From Pedobacter sp. PF22-3 (GTDB taxonomy: Bacteria; Bacteroidota; Bacteroidia; Sphingobacteriales; Sphingobacteriaceae): 64,000 nucleotides of DNA. Where the stretch lies: positions 1 to 64,000 of the forward strand of contig NZ_JAPIVP010000001.1 in NCBI RefSeq assembly GCF_026239555.1, written 5' to 3'. Within the stretch, counting starts at the first letter, position 1. Each line of letters opens with the position of its first letter. A program made the position numbers and the translations under genes. A model generated the notes under the pieces. That model was not told the DNA's origin. It did no database searches and saw nothing but the letters and a program-made list of their open reading frames with translations. This document shows, in pieces, positions 17,966 to 26,346 of the stretch.

Positions 17966-18038
17966 TGATCCCGCTGGGATTCGAACCCAGGACCACTACA
18001 TTAAAAGTGTAATGCTCTACCAGCTGAGCTACGGAATC
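17966..18038 (-). tRNA. tRNA-Lys (anticodon UUU), copy 1
   Basis: A 73-base cloverleaf on the minus strand. Acceptor GATTCCG pairs with CGGGATC; D-arm GCTC-AGCTGGTA-GAGC; anticodon loop CTTTTAA with TTT; T-arm loop GGTTCGAATCC. CCA is not encoded. An identical gene lies at 51949-52021. Confidence 0.95.
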
Positions 18039-18060
18039 ATTTCCTTTTGTTTAAGGAGGT

Positions 18061-18092
18061 GCAAATATAGAGATTAATCCTTGCTTTGCAAA
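18061..18092 (-). promoter_or_regulatory. Promoter of tRNA-Lys copy 1
   Basis: Reading the minus strand: TTTGC, 19 bases counted from the TTG, then TATATTTGC. This fits the Bacteroidota housekeeping consensus TTTG / TAnnTTTG and lies just upstream of the tRNA. The second tRNA-Lys copy has the same elements. Confidence 0.7.
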
Positions 18093-18250
18093 TGTTTTTA
18101 TAAAATGTTTTTGGTCTTTAGCGTTAAAATTAGGTTATCTGTTTGTAATCCCTTGATTTTAAAATTGCTAAGCCAGAAAATATTTTTTATCTTTTTCTAA
18201 AACATAAATTAACCGATAGTGAAACGGTGGTTAAATAAAATCGAAATTTC

Positions 18251-18949
18251 TTATTTAGCACCTTTAGGTATAAAGTTAAGAAAGGATTGAAACTGCGCTT
18301 TATGTTTATTTTTATCGAGCTTAAAGTAAAAAGCACCGCGTCTGGAGCTCGATTTATCTTTCTCATTTTGTTTAATGAGCAAACCACTGGCCGTTATTTT
18401 ACGGATAAAGTTTCGATTATCAATTGGTGCATCGTAAACCTGTTCATATAAAGCCTGCAATTGTGGTATGGTAAAACGTTTTGGTAATAATTCAAATAAA
18501 ACAGGGTGGAGGGCGGCCTGATAACGGATTTTATCCATCGCTGCTTTAACCATAACGTTGTGATCGAAAATCAGTTCCGGTACTTCCTTCACCTTAAACC
18601 ATTCTGCATGGTACTGATCATTAATCTGTTTGCTATATTTATTAATATCAATCAGTGCAAAATACACTACAGATACCGTTCGTTCAATTGGATCACGGTC
18701 AGGACTACCGTAAGCATGCAACTGCTCTAAATATACATCATGCAGGCCGGTAAGCTCCAGGAGGATCCGTTTTGCAGCGCCGTCCAGGTTTTCGTTTTCT
18801 CCGATAAAACCGCCCATTAAACTCCATTGATCTTTTATGGGCTCAATGGCCCTTTTAATAACCAAAAGTTTCAGTTGTTCGCCGTCATAACCAAAAATAA
18901 TGCAGTCTACAGCAACCAATACAGGTTTTTGATTTAAATATTTTCCCAT
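18251..18949 (-). CDS. AraR-like Nudix-domain transcriptional regulator
   Basis: 232 residues: an N-terminal Nudix fold (residues about 8-150) and a C-terminal winged helix (about 155-232, FTIPQLQALYEQVYDAPIDN, NFIRKITASGLL). The Nudix box starting at G47 keeps E53, R61, E65 and G68, but the positions that should be Glu are I62 and L66. Hydrolase activity is therefore unlikely, as in NrtR/AraR regulators that bind a ligand instead. In Bacteroides the AraR of this family binds arabinose and represses ara genes. With araBDA and galM nearby, arabinose control is the natural guess. It lies 3 bases after the HAD gene in one operon. Confidence 0.75.
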   Translation of the reverse strand: MGKYLNQKPVLVAVDCIIFGYDGEQLKLLVIKRAIEPIKDQWSLMGGFIGENENLDGAAKRILLELTGLHDVYLEQLHAYGSPDRDPIERTVSVVYFALIDINKYSKQINDQYHAEWFKVKEVPELIFDHNVMVKAAMDKIRYQAALHPVLFELLPKRFTIPQLQALYEQVYDAPIDNRNFIRKITASGLLIKQNEKDKSSSRRGAFYFKLDKNKHKAQFQSFLNFIPKGAK

Positions 18950-18952
18950 GTT

Positions 18953-19624
18953 TTAAAAAAGCAGATTTAATTTAGTATCGTTGTAATCGGTAATATAACC
19001 CAAAATATTTGGATAACCGTCAAATTCTTCAACGGTGTGTGTAGTGGTTAATACAAAGCATTGCATACCTGCATTCAGGGCTGATTCTACACCCTTAGGC
19101 GCATCCTCAAAAACAAGACAATCGGCAGGTGCAACGCCAAGAGCAGCTGCAGCTTTTAGAAAGGTTTCCGGATCGGGTTTGCTCATTTGCACATCGTCTG
19201 CACTTACAATCGCATCCAGATAATGGCGGATGTTTAAACCATCTACCACAAAATCAATATTGAAAGGAATAGCTGCTGAGCCAATGGCCATCGGAATTTG
19301 TGCAGCCTTTGCACGCTCCAAAAAGTTGTCTAAACCAACAATCAAAGCCAAATGCGGTAAATAACCTGCCTGGTAGCGCTTTTCTTTATCTACCGAAAGG
19401 CGTTCTATCTCTTCAGGACTAAATTTATCCTTTCCAAAAACGCGCTCCAGCACTTCGTGGTTTTTACCATACATTTCTTTTTTTACATTTGCGTAATCTA
19501 GGTCTGCACCTAAATCTTCGGTCATGATACTGTACCAGGCCAGGGTATGATACTCCATATCGTTAATCATGGTACCGTTTAAATCAAACAGAAAAGCTTT
19601 AGGTTTAAAATTTAACTCTCGCAT
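18953..19624 (-). CDS. HAD-family phosphatase, beta-phosphoglucomutase-like
   Basis: 223 residues, HAD subfamily with alpha-helical cap (residues about 20-85). Motif I is FDLNGT with nucleophile D14, but the usual second Asp (general acid) is N16. Motif II is AIGSAA near 110, and motifs III/IV are KPDPETF and VFEDAPKGVESA. The cap and motifs fit the beta-PGM/sugar-phosphatase group; the N16 change may slow turnover or alter substrate type. It is co-transcribed with the AraR-like regulator downstream and diverges from galM, so a sugar-phosphate clean-up role is likely. Confidence 0.7.
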   Translation of the reverse strand: MRELNFKPKAFLFDLNGTMINDMEYHTLAWYSIMTEDLGADLDYANVKKEMYGKNHEVLERVFGKDKFSPEEIERLSVDKEKRYQAGYLPHLALIVGLDNFLERAKAAQIPMAIGSAAIPFNIDFVVDGLNIRHYLDAIVSADDVQMSKPDPETFLKAAAALGVAPADCLVFEDAPKGVESALNAGMQCFVLTTTHTVEEFDGYPNILGYITDYNDTKLNLLF

Positions 19625-19822
19625 ATACCTGCTAAATTATATGATTTTTTTTGATGTACGGAATGATCGCCAATATTAACAGAAATAATATTATAATCGT
19701 TAACCTGACGTTAATTATTTTTACTACTTTAGCTGTAACCAAAAATAAATCTATATGCAAGCATCAGGAGTTTTGCTATGTGAAAACCACGATCGCTTCA
19801 TCAACTTAAAAAATAATAACTG

Positions 19823-20974
19823 ATGAAAAAACCATTTCTTAAGGCATTACCACTAGCTACCTTGTGTTTAGCCCTTGCTTTTAGCGCATGCAACCCTAAA
19901 GCCGATAAAGGTGCAACAAGCAGTACACAACAAGATTCGTTAAAATATAGCGCTACCATTGATGGTAAAGCGGTTAAACTTTACACGTTGAAAAATAAAC
20001 AAGGTGCTTCGGTATCGATTAGCAATTTTGGCGGCAGGGTAGTTTCGTTGCTGGTGCCAGATAAAAACAACAAACTAACCGATGTAGTACTGGGCTACGA
20101 TAGCGTGGGTGCTTACCGTAAAAAAGGTGAACCGTTTTTTGGCGCCTTGATTGGCCGATACGGAAACCGCATTGGTAAAGGTAAATTTACTTTAGATGGA
20201 AAAGAATACCAGTTACAGCTTAACGATGGCGTAAATACCTTGCACGGCGGTACTGATGGCTTTTTCGGCAAAGTATGGGATGCGAAACAACTGGATAGTA
20301 CAAAACTGGAGTTGAGCTATGTTTCTAAAGATGGTGAAGCAGGCTATCCTGGTAAACTGGATGTGAAAGTGACTTATACTTTAACCGACGATAATTCGCT
20401 GCAAATTGATTATGAGGCTACTACAGATAAAACGACTATTATAAATCTAACCAATCACGCTTATTTTAACTTAAACGGCGAAGGTGATAGTACGATTTTG
20501 GATCACGAACTGATGATTGATGCAAATACTTATACACCGGTTGATTCGACATTGATCCCAACCGGAAAATTACAACCTGTTGCAGGTACTGCTTTCGATT
20601 TTAATAAAGCAAAATTGATTGGCAAACAGATTGGTGATAACGATGAGCAGTTAAAATTTGGTAAAGGTTACGACCATAATTTTGCTTTAACCCACCATGA
20701 TGGTAAAACACCAGTTGCTGTAGTTAAAAGCCCAAAAACAGGAATTGTTTTATCGGTTATCACTACCGAGCCTGGCTTGCAGTTTTACAGCGGTAATTTC
20801 TTAACCGGTGCTGATAAAGATGGTAAAGGTGGTAAATCTTACCCACACCGTTCGGCTTTCTGCCTGGAAACACAACATTTTCCTGATGCACCAAACCACC
20901 CTAATTTTGCTTCAACAGTACTTAAACCGGGCGAAACATATAAAACGAGTACAACGTACAAGTTTTCGAAATAA
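19823..20974 (+). CDS. galM: Aldose 1-epimerase (mutarotase), lipoprotein form
   Basis: 383 residues with a lipoprotein signal (LCLALAFSACNP, Cys near 23), so it acts in the periplasm or on the outer membrane. The GalM fold shows substrate-binding NTLHGG (H141), catalytic His212 in LTNHAYFNL and catalytic Glu349 in LETQHFPDAPNHP. It interconverts alpha and beta anomers of aldoses such as galactose or arabinose. It diverges from the HAD/AraR pair across 198 bases, which fits shared arabinose control. The 511 bases after it (20975-21485) hold repeats only. Confidence 0.88.
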   Translation: MKKPFLKALPLATLCLALAFSACNPKADKGATSSTQQDSLKYSATIDGKAVKLYTLKNKQGASVSISNFGGRVVSLLVPDKNNKLTDVVLGYDSVGAYRKKGEPFFGALIGRYGNRIGKGKFTLDGKEYQLQLNDGVNTLHGGTDGFFGKVWDAKQLDSTKLELSYVSKDGEAGYPGKLDVKVTYTLTDDNSLQIDYEATTDKTTIINLTNHAYFNLNGEGDSTILDHELMIDANTYTPVDSTLIPTGKLQPVAGTAFDFNKAKLIGKQIGDNDEQLKFGKGYDHNFALTHHDGKTPVAVVKSPKTGIVLSVITTEPGLQFYSGNFLTGADKDGKGGKSYPHRSAFCLETQHFPDAPNHPNFASTVLKPGETYKTSTTYKFSK

Positions 20975-21012
20975 CGTTAAGGCTGTATCATAAATATTGA
21001 ATTGTTATCCTT

Positions 21013-21252
21013 AGGGTTGATTTATTTTATAAATCAATATGAGTGACAGGGGATTTTAATGAATTAATATATTGCGTGGAATCGTCATTCCCAACTCGAT
21101 TGGGAATCGTAATGCCTTGGTAGGGTTGTTAGGTTGCATTAAGATTCCCGCATGCGCGGGAATGACGACGTCGCTATTGAATTCTGTCAATGGTAGAAGT
21201 GATTTATTTATAAAAATCAATATAGATGACAGGAGAATTTTTAACGAACTGT
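21013..21252. repeat. Direct repeat pair of about 45 bp
   Basis: TGATTTATTT..ATAAA..CAATAT..(A/G)TGACAGG.GA.TTTTAA.GAA occurs at about 21018-21063 and again at about 21200-21246. Each copy is followed by GAATCGTCATT and then by a different palindromic element (CCCAACTCG...CGGGAATGACG after the first; the dispersed element after the second). It looks like a small duplicated landing block for palindromic repeats. Confidence 0.5.
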
Positions 21253-21263
21253 AGACTATGAAG

Positions 21264-21367
21264 AATCGTCATTGCGAGAAGGCTTCTTCAGCCGACGAAG
21301 CAATCTTATAACGACCGCTACTAGTGTGATCATTAAGATTGCTTCGTTCCTTGCAATAACGATTTTT
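21264..21367 (+). repeat. Dispersed palindromic element, copy A
   Basis: A 104-base element: CGTCATTGCGAGAAGG ... GACGAAGCAATCTT ... AAGATTGCTTCGTTC ... GCAATAACG. The arms are inverted repeats. Copy B at 54381-54485 is the same element in the opposite orientation. Non-coding, REP- or MITE-like. Confidence 0.6.
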
Positions 21368-21485
21368 GTATTGGATTCTATTAAATAGTAGCCTGTATAA
21401 AACAGCCATGATATTATGTGGGTGTTTTCGAAAGGCTCAACGTAACAAACTTCTAGAGAAACCAGGGCTTATGATACAGCCTTTT

Positions 21486-22655
21486 TTATACTTCCAACAA
21501 CCTTTCAGAAAATTGCGAAATCTTTTCTATCGTAAGCTGTTGCATAATCTGGTACAAATGGGTTTTAAACATATTGATCGTATGATCTCCACCTTCATTG
21601 CCCAGTGCGCCAACACCATACATAAACGGACGACCCATAAAATTAAACTCAGAACCTACGGCATGTGCCCTGGCCAAATCAACACCCGAACGGATTCCGC
21701 CATCCATCATGATCTTCAATTTTGATTTATAGGCATCATTTCCGGCAAGTTTAATTAAAGAGTTGATCGATGATTCACCTGCATCAATCTGTCGTCCACC
21801 GTGATTCGAAACAATAACCCCATCAACTCCAATTTGTATGGCTGCCTGCATATCTTCATCTGTGGCTATGCCTTTTAATACCAATGGTCCTTTCCAGATT
21901 TCGCGGATGGCCGAAACCTTATCGATGTCGACTTTCCCCGTAAACGTTCGGTTCATAAATTGCCCCAGCTGCGACATGTCCATTCCTTTTTCCATGTATG
22001 GTTTTAAGGTGGCAAAAGAGGGGATACCATGCTGTAACGTTTTGATGCCCCATAATGGCCTGGCAAATGCCTGTAAAATATTGCTAACCGACATTTTTGG
22101 CGGTATAGAAAGACCACTTTTAATTTCTTTATACCTTAATCCGAAAGCAGGAACATCTACCAGTACAACTAAAACCGGACACTCAACCGCTTTTAAACGT
22201 GATAAAATATCGTCTCTCAGTTTATTCTCGGTAGGATGATAAAGCTGAAACCAGGCTTTTCCTTCTGAAACTTCAGCAATGCGCTCGATACTACTCGTAG
22301 ATACCGTACTCAGCGTGTAGGGGATATCGTGTTTGGCTGCCGCCCTGGCCAGAATTTCAGGCGCATTGGGCCACATTAAGCCTTGTAAACCAATAGGAGA
22401 AATGCCAAAAGGCGCACTGTACTTACGTCCAAAAAGCTCAACAGACATATCGATATCTCCACCAACACGTAAATAATTTGGTTTTAAGTATATATTATCG
22501 AAATCTGTTTCGTTACGAATAAGATTTAGCCCTTCGTTACAGCCCCCCTCCAGGTAGTCAAAGGCAAATTTAGGAATCCTTGATTGTGCCTTTTTTCTTA
22601 AGTCGGCAACAGATGGAAATTGCGGGTTGTAAGGGAATGTAATCTTTTTGCTCAT
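21486..22655 (-). CDS. lldD: FMN-dependent L-2-hydroxy-acid (L-lactate) dehydrogenase
   Basis: 389 residues, the usual length of the FMN alpha-hydroxy-acid oxidase family. Hallmarks: APFGISPIGLQGLMWPNAP near 80-100, PYTLSTVSTSS, the catalytic His285 in VSNHGGRQIDAG, and the phosphate-binding MMDGGIRSGVDLARA followed by FMGRPFMYG. It oxidises L-lactate to pyruvate at the membrane. It stands in line after a fucose/rhamnose-type catabolic set whose last hydrolase releases L-lactate and pyruvate. A lactate role therefore fits, although other L-2-hydroxy acids cannot be excluded. A 241-base gap with a palindromic repeat separates it from that set. Confidence 0.8.
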   Translation of the reverse strand: MSKKITFPYNPQFPSVADLRKKAQSRIPKFAFDYLEGGCNEGLNLIRNETDFDNIYLKPNYLRVGGDIDMSVELFGRKYSAPFGISPIGLQGLMWPNAPEILARAAAKHDIPYTLSTVSTSSIERIAEVSEGKAWFQLYHPTENKLRDDILSRLKAVECPVLVVLVDVPAFGLRYKEIKSGLSIPPKMSVSNILQAFARPLWGIKTLQHGIPSFATLKPYMEKGMDMSQLGQFMNRTFTGKVDIDKVSAIREIWKGPLVLKGIATDEDMQAAIQIGVDGVIVSNHGGRQIDAGESSINSLIKLAGNDAYKSKLKIMMDGGIRSGVDLARAHAVGSEFNFMGRPFMYGVGALGNEGGDHTINMFKTHLYQIMQQLTIEKISQFSERLLEV

Positions 22656-22794
22656 TATTTAAAAGGTTGTATTGGTCAGATTCTATTATAAAAAGCGAAA
22701 ACTAATATTTTCTATTATATTTTCCATCCTGCACTATCTGCTATTTTTAATTTTAGTTAAGGAGAATGTAGAAAAATATTGTTTGCGCAGGTCC

Positions 22795-22880
22795 GATCTG
22801 TCATTCTGAACGAAGTGAAGAATCCTTTGCAAATAAAGCAACATCAAAAAGATCCTTCATTGCATTCAGGATGACAAATG
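22795..22880. repeat. Palindromic intergenic repeat
   Basis: CATTCTGAACGAAGTGAAG ... CTTCATTGCATTCAGGATGAC forms an imperfect inverted repeat of a kind common between genes in Bacteroidota. Fragments resembling it occur near 26098-26130 (CTGAAACAAGTTCAGG) and 28215-28243 (TCATGCTGTACCTCAGCATGA). Confidence 0.5.
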
Positions 22881-22896
22881 AGGAGAAGATATGTTG

Positions 22897-23718
22897 TTAA
22901 ACCCCATAAAAAGCTTTCGCATTATCGGTGAAAATTAATTTCCTTTCATTTTCAGTAAATCTTTCTGCGTATTTATTTACCAGGTTAAACCAATCCTGAT
23001 AAGGCCTGCTAATCAGCATTACCGGCCAATCGCTACCATACATAACACGCTCAGGACCAAATGCTTCAAAAATTACATCAAAGCAGTTAAATAGTTCTTT
23101 CTCTTTCCAGTTTTGCCAATCGGCTTCGGCTAAAAGGCCTGATACTTTACACTGTACATGCGGATTTTTTGCCAAAGTATTGATGTTTTCTGTCCACTCC
23201 TTCAAATCCTGACTTTTTACATCTGGCTTGCCGCAATGGTCTAATACAAATGGCTGATCGGGAATTTGATCAACCATTTTTATAATGGCCTCCAATTGAT
23301 TGTGATAACACAATAAATCATAAGTATAATTGTATTTTTTTAACTGTTTAACGCCAGTAATAAAAGCAGGATTCAGTATAAAATCTCTGCTCTCGGCCTG
23401 CAGTACATGTCGCCAGCCTTTAATGGTTTTATGATTTTGCCAATAGCTTAAACGCTCATTCAAATTCGGATTAAGCAAATCAATCCAGCCCACAATGCCT
23501 TTTATAACTTCATTCTGCCCGGCCAGTTTAAGGAGAAAATGGTTTTCTTTTTCCGACTGGCTTGCCTGTACCGCAATACAACCTTTAATATTTAACTCGC
23601 TATAAATATCCAAAAGATTTTCCGGAGCAAAATCCTTGCGGATGATTTTCATATCGTCGTTAATCCAGCTATCTCTAACCGGATCAAAATTCCAAAAATG
23701 CACGTGAGTATCAATCAT
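22897..23718 (-). CDS. Amidohydrolase-family sugar lactonase (L-fuconolactonase-like)
   Basis: 273 residues, amidohydrolase-2 family (COG3618). Metal site and barrel motifs: IDTHVHFWN at the start, GWIDLLNPN, GWRHVLQAE, FVLDHCGKPDVK, CKVSGLLAEA and MYGSDWPVML. Members open L-fucono- or L-rhamnono-lactone to the acid. It lies 10 bases after a mutarotase gene and follows an FAH hydrolase and an SDR, which is the gene content of the non-phosphorylating L-fucose or L-rhamnose route. Which sugar is used cannot be decided from the sequence. Confidence 0.75.
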   Translation of the reverse strand: MIDTHVHFWNFDPVRDSWINDDMKIIRKDFAPENLLDIYSELNIKGCIAVQASQSEKENHFLLKLAGQNEVIKGIVGWIDLLNPNLNERLSYWQNHKTIKGWRHVLQAESRDFILNPAFITGVKQLKKYNYTYDLLCYHNQLEAIIKMVDQIPDQPFVLDHCGKPDVKSQDLKEWTENINTLAKNPHVQCKVSGLLAEADWQNWKEKELFNCFDVIFEAFGPERVMYGSDWPVMLISRPYQDWFNLVNKYAERFTENERKLIFTDNAKAFYGV

Positions 23719-23728
23719 AAAAAAGCGT

Positions 23729-24058
23729 TTAGAGTTTAAATATCTGATCCATTAAAATCCATTTTTCGCCTGGTTTTGCACCTGGCAATGCTTGTTGGAA
23801 TTTCCACATTAAAGTTTCCCATTCCTGCACTTTTGGATTGGCTAAATCAGCTTTTGCTTTTTCATCAAAAGAGAAGCTATCGTTAACCTCCATAATCATA
23901 AATAACCGGTTACCAAGGAGATATATTTCCAGGTTTTCGATGCCTGAAGAACTGATGCTTTCTTTAATCTCCGGCCAAACCGATTGATGGTACCGCTTAT
24001 ATTCTTCTATCAGTTTATCATCATTTACGAGATCGAGTGCCAGGCAGTATCTTTTCAT
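23729..24058 (-). CDS. L-rhamnose/L-fucose mutarotase
   Basis: 109 residues, the dimeric alpha/beta-barrel mutarotase family (RhaM/FucU-like, DUF718). Signature residues: KRYCLALDLV at the start, IEEYKRYHQSVWPEI with the His-x5-Pro-Glu pattern, GIENLEIYLLGNRLFMIMEV, and the C-terminal WETLMWKFQQALP. It speeds anomer exchange of 6-deoxy-hexoses before dehydrogenation. One base separates it from the FAH hydrolase upstream. Confidence 0.8.
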   Translation of the reverse strand: MKRYCLALDLVNDDKLIEEYKRYHQSVWPEIKESISSSGIENLEIYLLGNRLFMIMEVNDSFSFDEKAKADLANPKVQEWETLMWKFQQALPGAKPGEKWILMDQIFKL

Positions 24059-24059
24059 G

Positions 24060-24914
24060 TTAATTTCCGCTGTAAGCTTTAACCGTTTGTTTACTGGTAC
24101 CTAAACCGTCAATACCCAACTCTACAACATCGCCAGGTTTTAAATACCATGGTTCCGGTTTCTGGCCCAGACCTACACCTGCAGGTGTTCCTGTGGTAAT
24201 TACATCTCCAGGTAAAAGTGTCATAAACTGGCTGATGTATGAAATCATAAAAGGAACATTAAAAATCAGGTTTGAGGTATTGCCATCCTGTAAGGTCTTG
24301 CCGTTAACGGTTAACCACAGACGCAGGTTGTGTACATCGGCAATTTCATCCTGCGTAGCAATAAATGGCCCGATCGGCGCGAAAGTATCGCAGCTTTTTC
24401 CTTTTACCCATTGGCCGTTTCTTTCGATCTGAAATTCACGTTCGCTGTAATCATTATGTAGCACATAACCTGCGATGTGATCCAAAGCATTTTCTTCAGA
24501 AACATAACTCGCTTTTTTACCCACAACAATGGCCAATTCTACTTCCCAATCTGTTTTTTTGCTATTTTTAGGAATAATCAAGTCATCATTTGGACCAACT
24601 ATTGCTGAAGTAGCCTTGAAAAATAAAATTGGCTCGGTTGGAATAGGGGCATTGGTTTCAGCCGCGTGATCTTTGTAGTTTAAGCCTACACAGATAATTT
24701 TTGACGGGCGTGCCAAAGCAGGGCCTAGGCGCACACCCTTATCAACCTGTGGTAAATCCGCAGATGCGATAGCTGATTTTAGCTTTTCTAAGCCATCTCC
24801 ACCAAAAAAAGCTTCGTTATAATCGCTAACCAATGCAGATACATCATAGTAATGATCACCTATAATTACGCCCGGTTTTTCTGCTCCTGCCTCGCCAAAT
24901 CGTATTAATCTCAT
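24060..24914 (-). CDS. FAH-family hydrolase (2,4-diketo-3-deoxy-L-fuconate hydrolase-like)
   Basis: 284 residues of the fumarylacetoacetate hydrolase family. Motifs: PSKIICVGLNYKDHAAE, FFKATSAIVGPND, the metal ligands in DWEVELAIVVGK (ExE) and HNDYSEREFQ, KSCDTFAPIGP, and TGTPAGVGLGQKPEPWYLKP near the end. In L-fucose or L-rhamnose oxidation this enzyme splits the diketo acid into pyruvate and L-lactate. That agrees with the L-lactate oxidase gene downstream. It is central in the minus-strand operon running from 25713. Confidence 0.78.
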   Translation of the reverse strand: MRLIRFGEAGAEKPGVIIGDHYYDVSALVSDYNEAFFGGDGLEKLKSAIASADLPQVDKGVRLGPALARPSKIICVGLNYKDHAAETNAPIPTEPILFFKATSAIVGPNDDLIIPKNSKKTDWEVELAIVVGKKASYVSEENALDHIAGYVLHNDYSEREFQIERNGQWVKGKSCDTFAPIGPFIATQDEIADVHNLRLWLTVNGKTLQDGNTSNLIFNVPFMISYISQFMTLLPGDVITTGTPAGVGLGQKPEPWYLKPGDVVELGIDGLGTSKQTVKAYSGN

Positions 24915-24948
24915 ATTAAAAGTTTATATTTTGTATTTAAAAATAATG

Positions 24949-25713
24949 TTAATTGTTTAAGGTTGTAAATCCACCGTCAATCGGGTAATCACAACCGGTA
25001 ATAAACGCAGCTTCATCGCTACATAAATATAAGGCAAGCGCACCGATTTCTTCAGGTTTAGCCATACGGCCAATCGGTTGGGTTTTAGATAATTTCTCGA
25101 ACATTTCAGGAATATTATCCGGATAGTTTTTCTGCAAAAAGCCATCTACAAAGGGCGTATGTACTCTTGCAGGAGAAATAGAATTACACCTGATGTTTTC
25201 GCCGATGTAATCTTTGGCTACACTCATGGTCATGGCTTTTACCGCACCTTTCGCCGTACTGTAAGCAAAACGGTCTGGCAAACCTACCAAGGCTGCTATA
25301 GAGGCCATATTGATGATTACACCTCCGCCAGCCAAGCGGATTTGCGGAATAGCAGCGAACAAACAATTGTAAACCCCTTTAACATTTACGCGCATTACCC
25401 GGTCGAAATCACTTTCTTCTGTAGTATCGGCTTTGCCAATGTGTGCAATACCTGCATTATTGACTAAAATATTGATGCTTCCAATTTGTTCAAAAATAGT
25501 TTTGACCGCCTGATGATCTGAAACATCGCATGCATAACTAAAAGCCTGTTTACCGGCTGCTTTAATTTCATCGAGCGTATCTTGTGCTTGCGCAATACCC
25601 AGTTCAATGATGTGTACTTCGGCATCTTGCTTAGCCAGGATAGTCGCTATAGCCCTGCCAATTCCACTTCCACCACCTGTAACTACTGCTTTTTTATTTT
25701 TGAGTGAAAACAT
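24949..25713 (-). CDS. Short-chain dehydrogenase (2-keto-3-deoxy-L-fuconate dehydrogenase-like)
   Basis: 254 residues, classical SDR: TGGGSGIGRA cofactor motif at residues 12-21, NNAG near 86, catalytic Ser in MASIAA and YSTAKG (Tyr-x3-Lys), then ISPARVHTPFVD and a CDYPIDGGFTTLN end. By neighbourhood it would oxidise 2-keto-3-deoxy-L-fuconate (or the rhamnonate analogue) to the diketo acid, just before the FAH hydrolase. It is the first gene of the operon; 34 bases separate it from the next. Confidence 0.75.
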   Translation of the reverse strand: MFSLKNKKAVVTGGGSGIGRAIATILAKQDAEVHIIELGIAQAQDTLDEIKAAGKQAFSYACDVSDHQAVKTIFEQIGSINILVNNAGIAHIGKADTTEESDFDRVMRVNVKGVYNCLFAAIPQIRLAGGGVIINMASIAALVGLPDRFAYSTAKGAVKAMTMSVAKDYIGENIRCNSISPARVHTPFVDGFLQKNYPDNIPEMFEKLSKTQPIGRMAKPEEIGALALYLCSDEAAFITGCDYPIDGGFTTLNN

Positions 25714-26292
25714 GTCTATGATAAATTATAATTGATTACAAATAAAATAAATATTCTTAGTTAAAAATTTTATCTTCTTGCCTAAATATTAACAAATATT
25801 GTCATACGTCGTGTTCAATACTCAAATCGGAAGGGCAACTTAAAAAAGAATGTTGTTATGGAATTCAGGTAAATATTAAATGAATGGATAAAATTTTTTC
25901 TTATACAAGCGTGATATTGAATATCAGCATCATGAAACGGAGCTATGAGCTTGTACTCCAATTTTAATCGATGAACACTCGTCTAAAAATAAATATTTTG
26001 ACAACTGGCGAGTATGGAAAATTAAATTTTAGCCATAATTTAACCTAAGACGTTTTGCTGATCTGATCCATCGGATTTAATTTCAGCATCTATACTTCAA
26101 GAAAGACCCTGAAACAAGTTCAGGGTGAAGACTGCATAAAAATAATAAATTCGTCTAATGCGGATAAATAGATATATCGCAAAAGCTGTATCCCATCAAA
26201 AATTACAAAACCATTGTCAGCGTTTGTAACGCGGATGGACGAGAAAAGCGATTTTATCGCAGCAAACAAATTCAAAGTATAATTGAACAAAA

Positions 26293-26331
26293 AAGCCGAT
26301 AATTTAGATCATTATCGGCTTATTTATAATT
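26293..26331 (-). terminator. Terminator of the ara operon
   Basis: AAGCCGATAAT and ATTATCGGCTT form an 11-bp perfect stem. On the minus strand it is followed by a T run, 16 bases after the araA stop. The rest of 25714-26292 is AT-rich and shows only a degenerate palindrome near 26098-26130. Confidence 0.8.
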
Positions 26332-26346
26332 TAAGTTGTTTTTAGC

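Noticed and set aside
18251..18949. Nudix gene as an active nucleotide hydrolase
   Set aside because: Two Glu positions of the Nudix box are replaced and a C-terminal winged helix is present, so a regulator is more likely.
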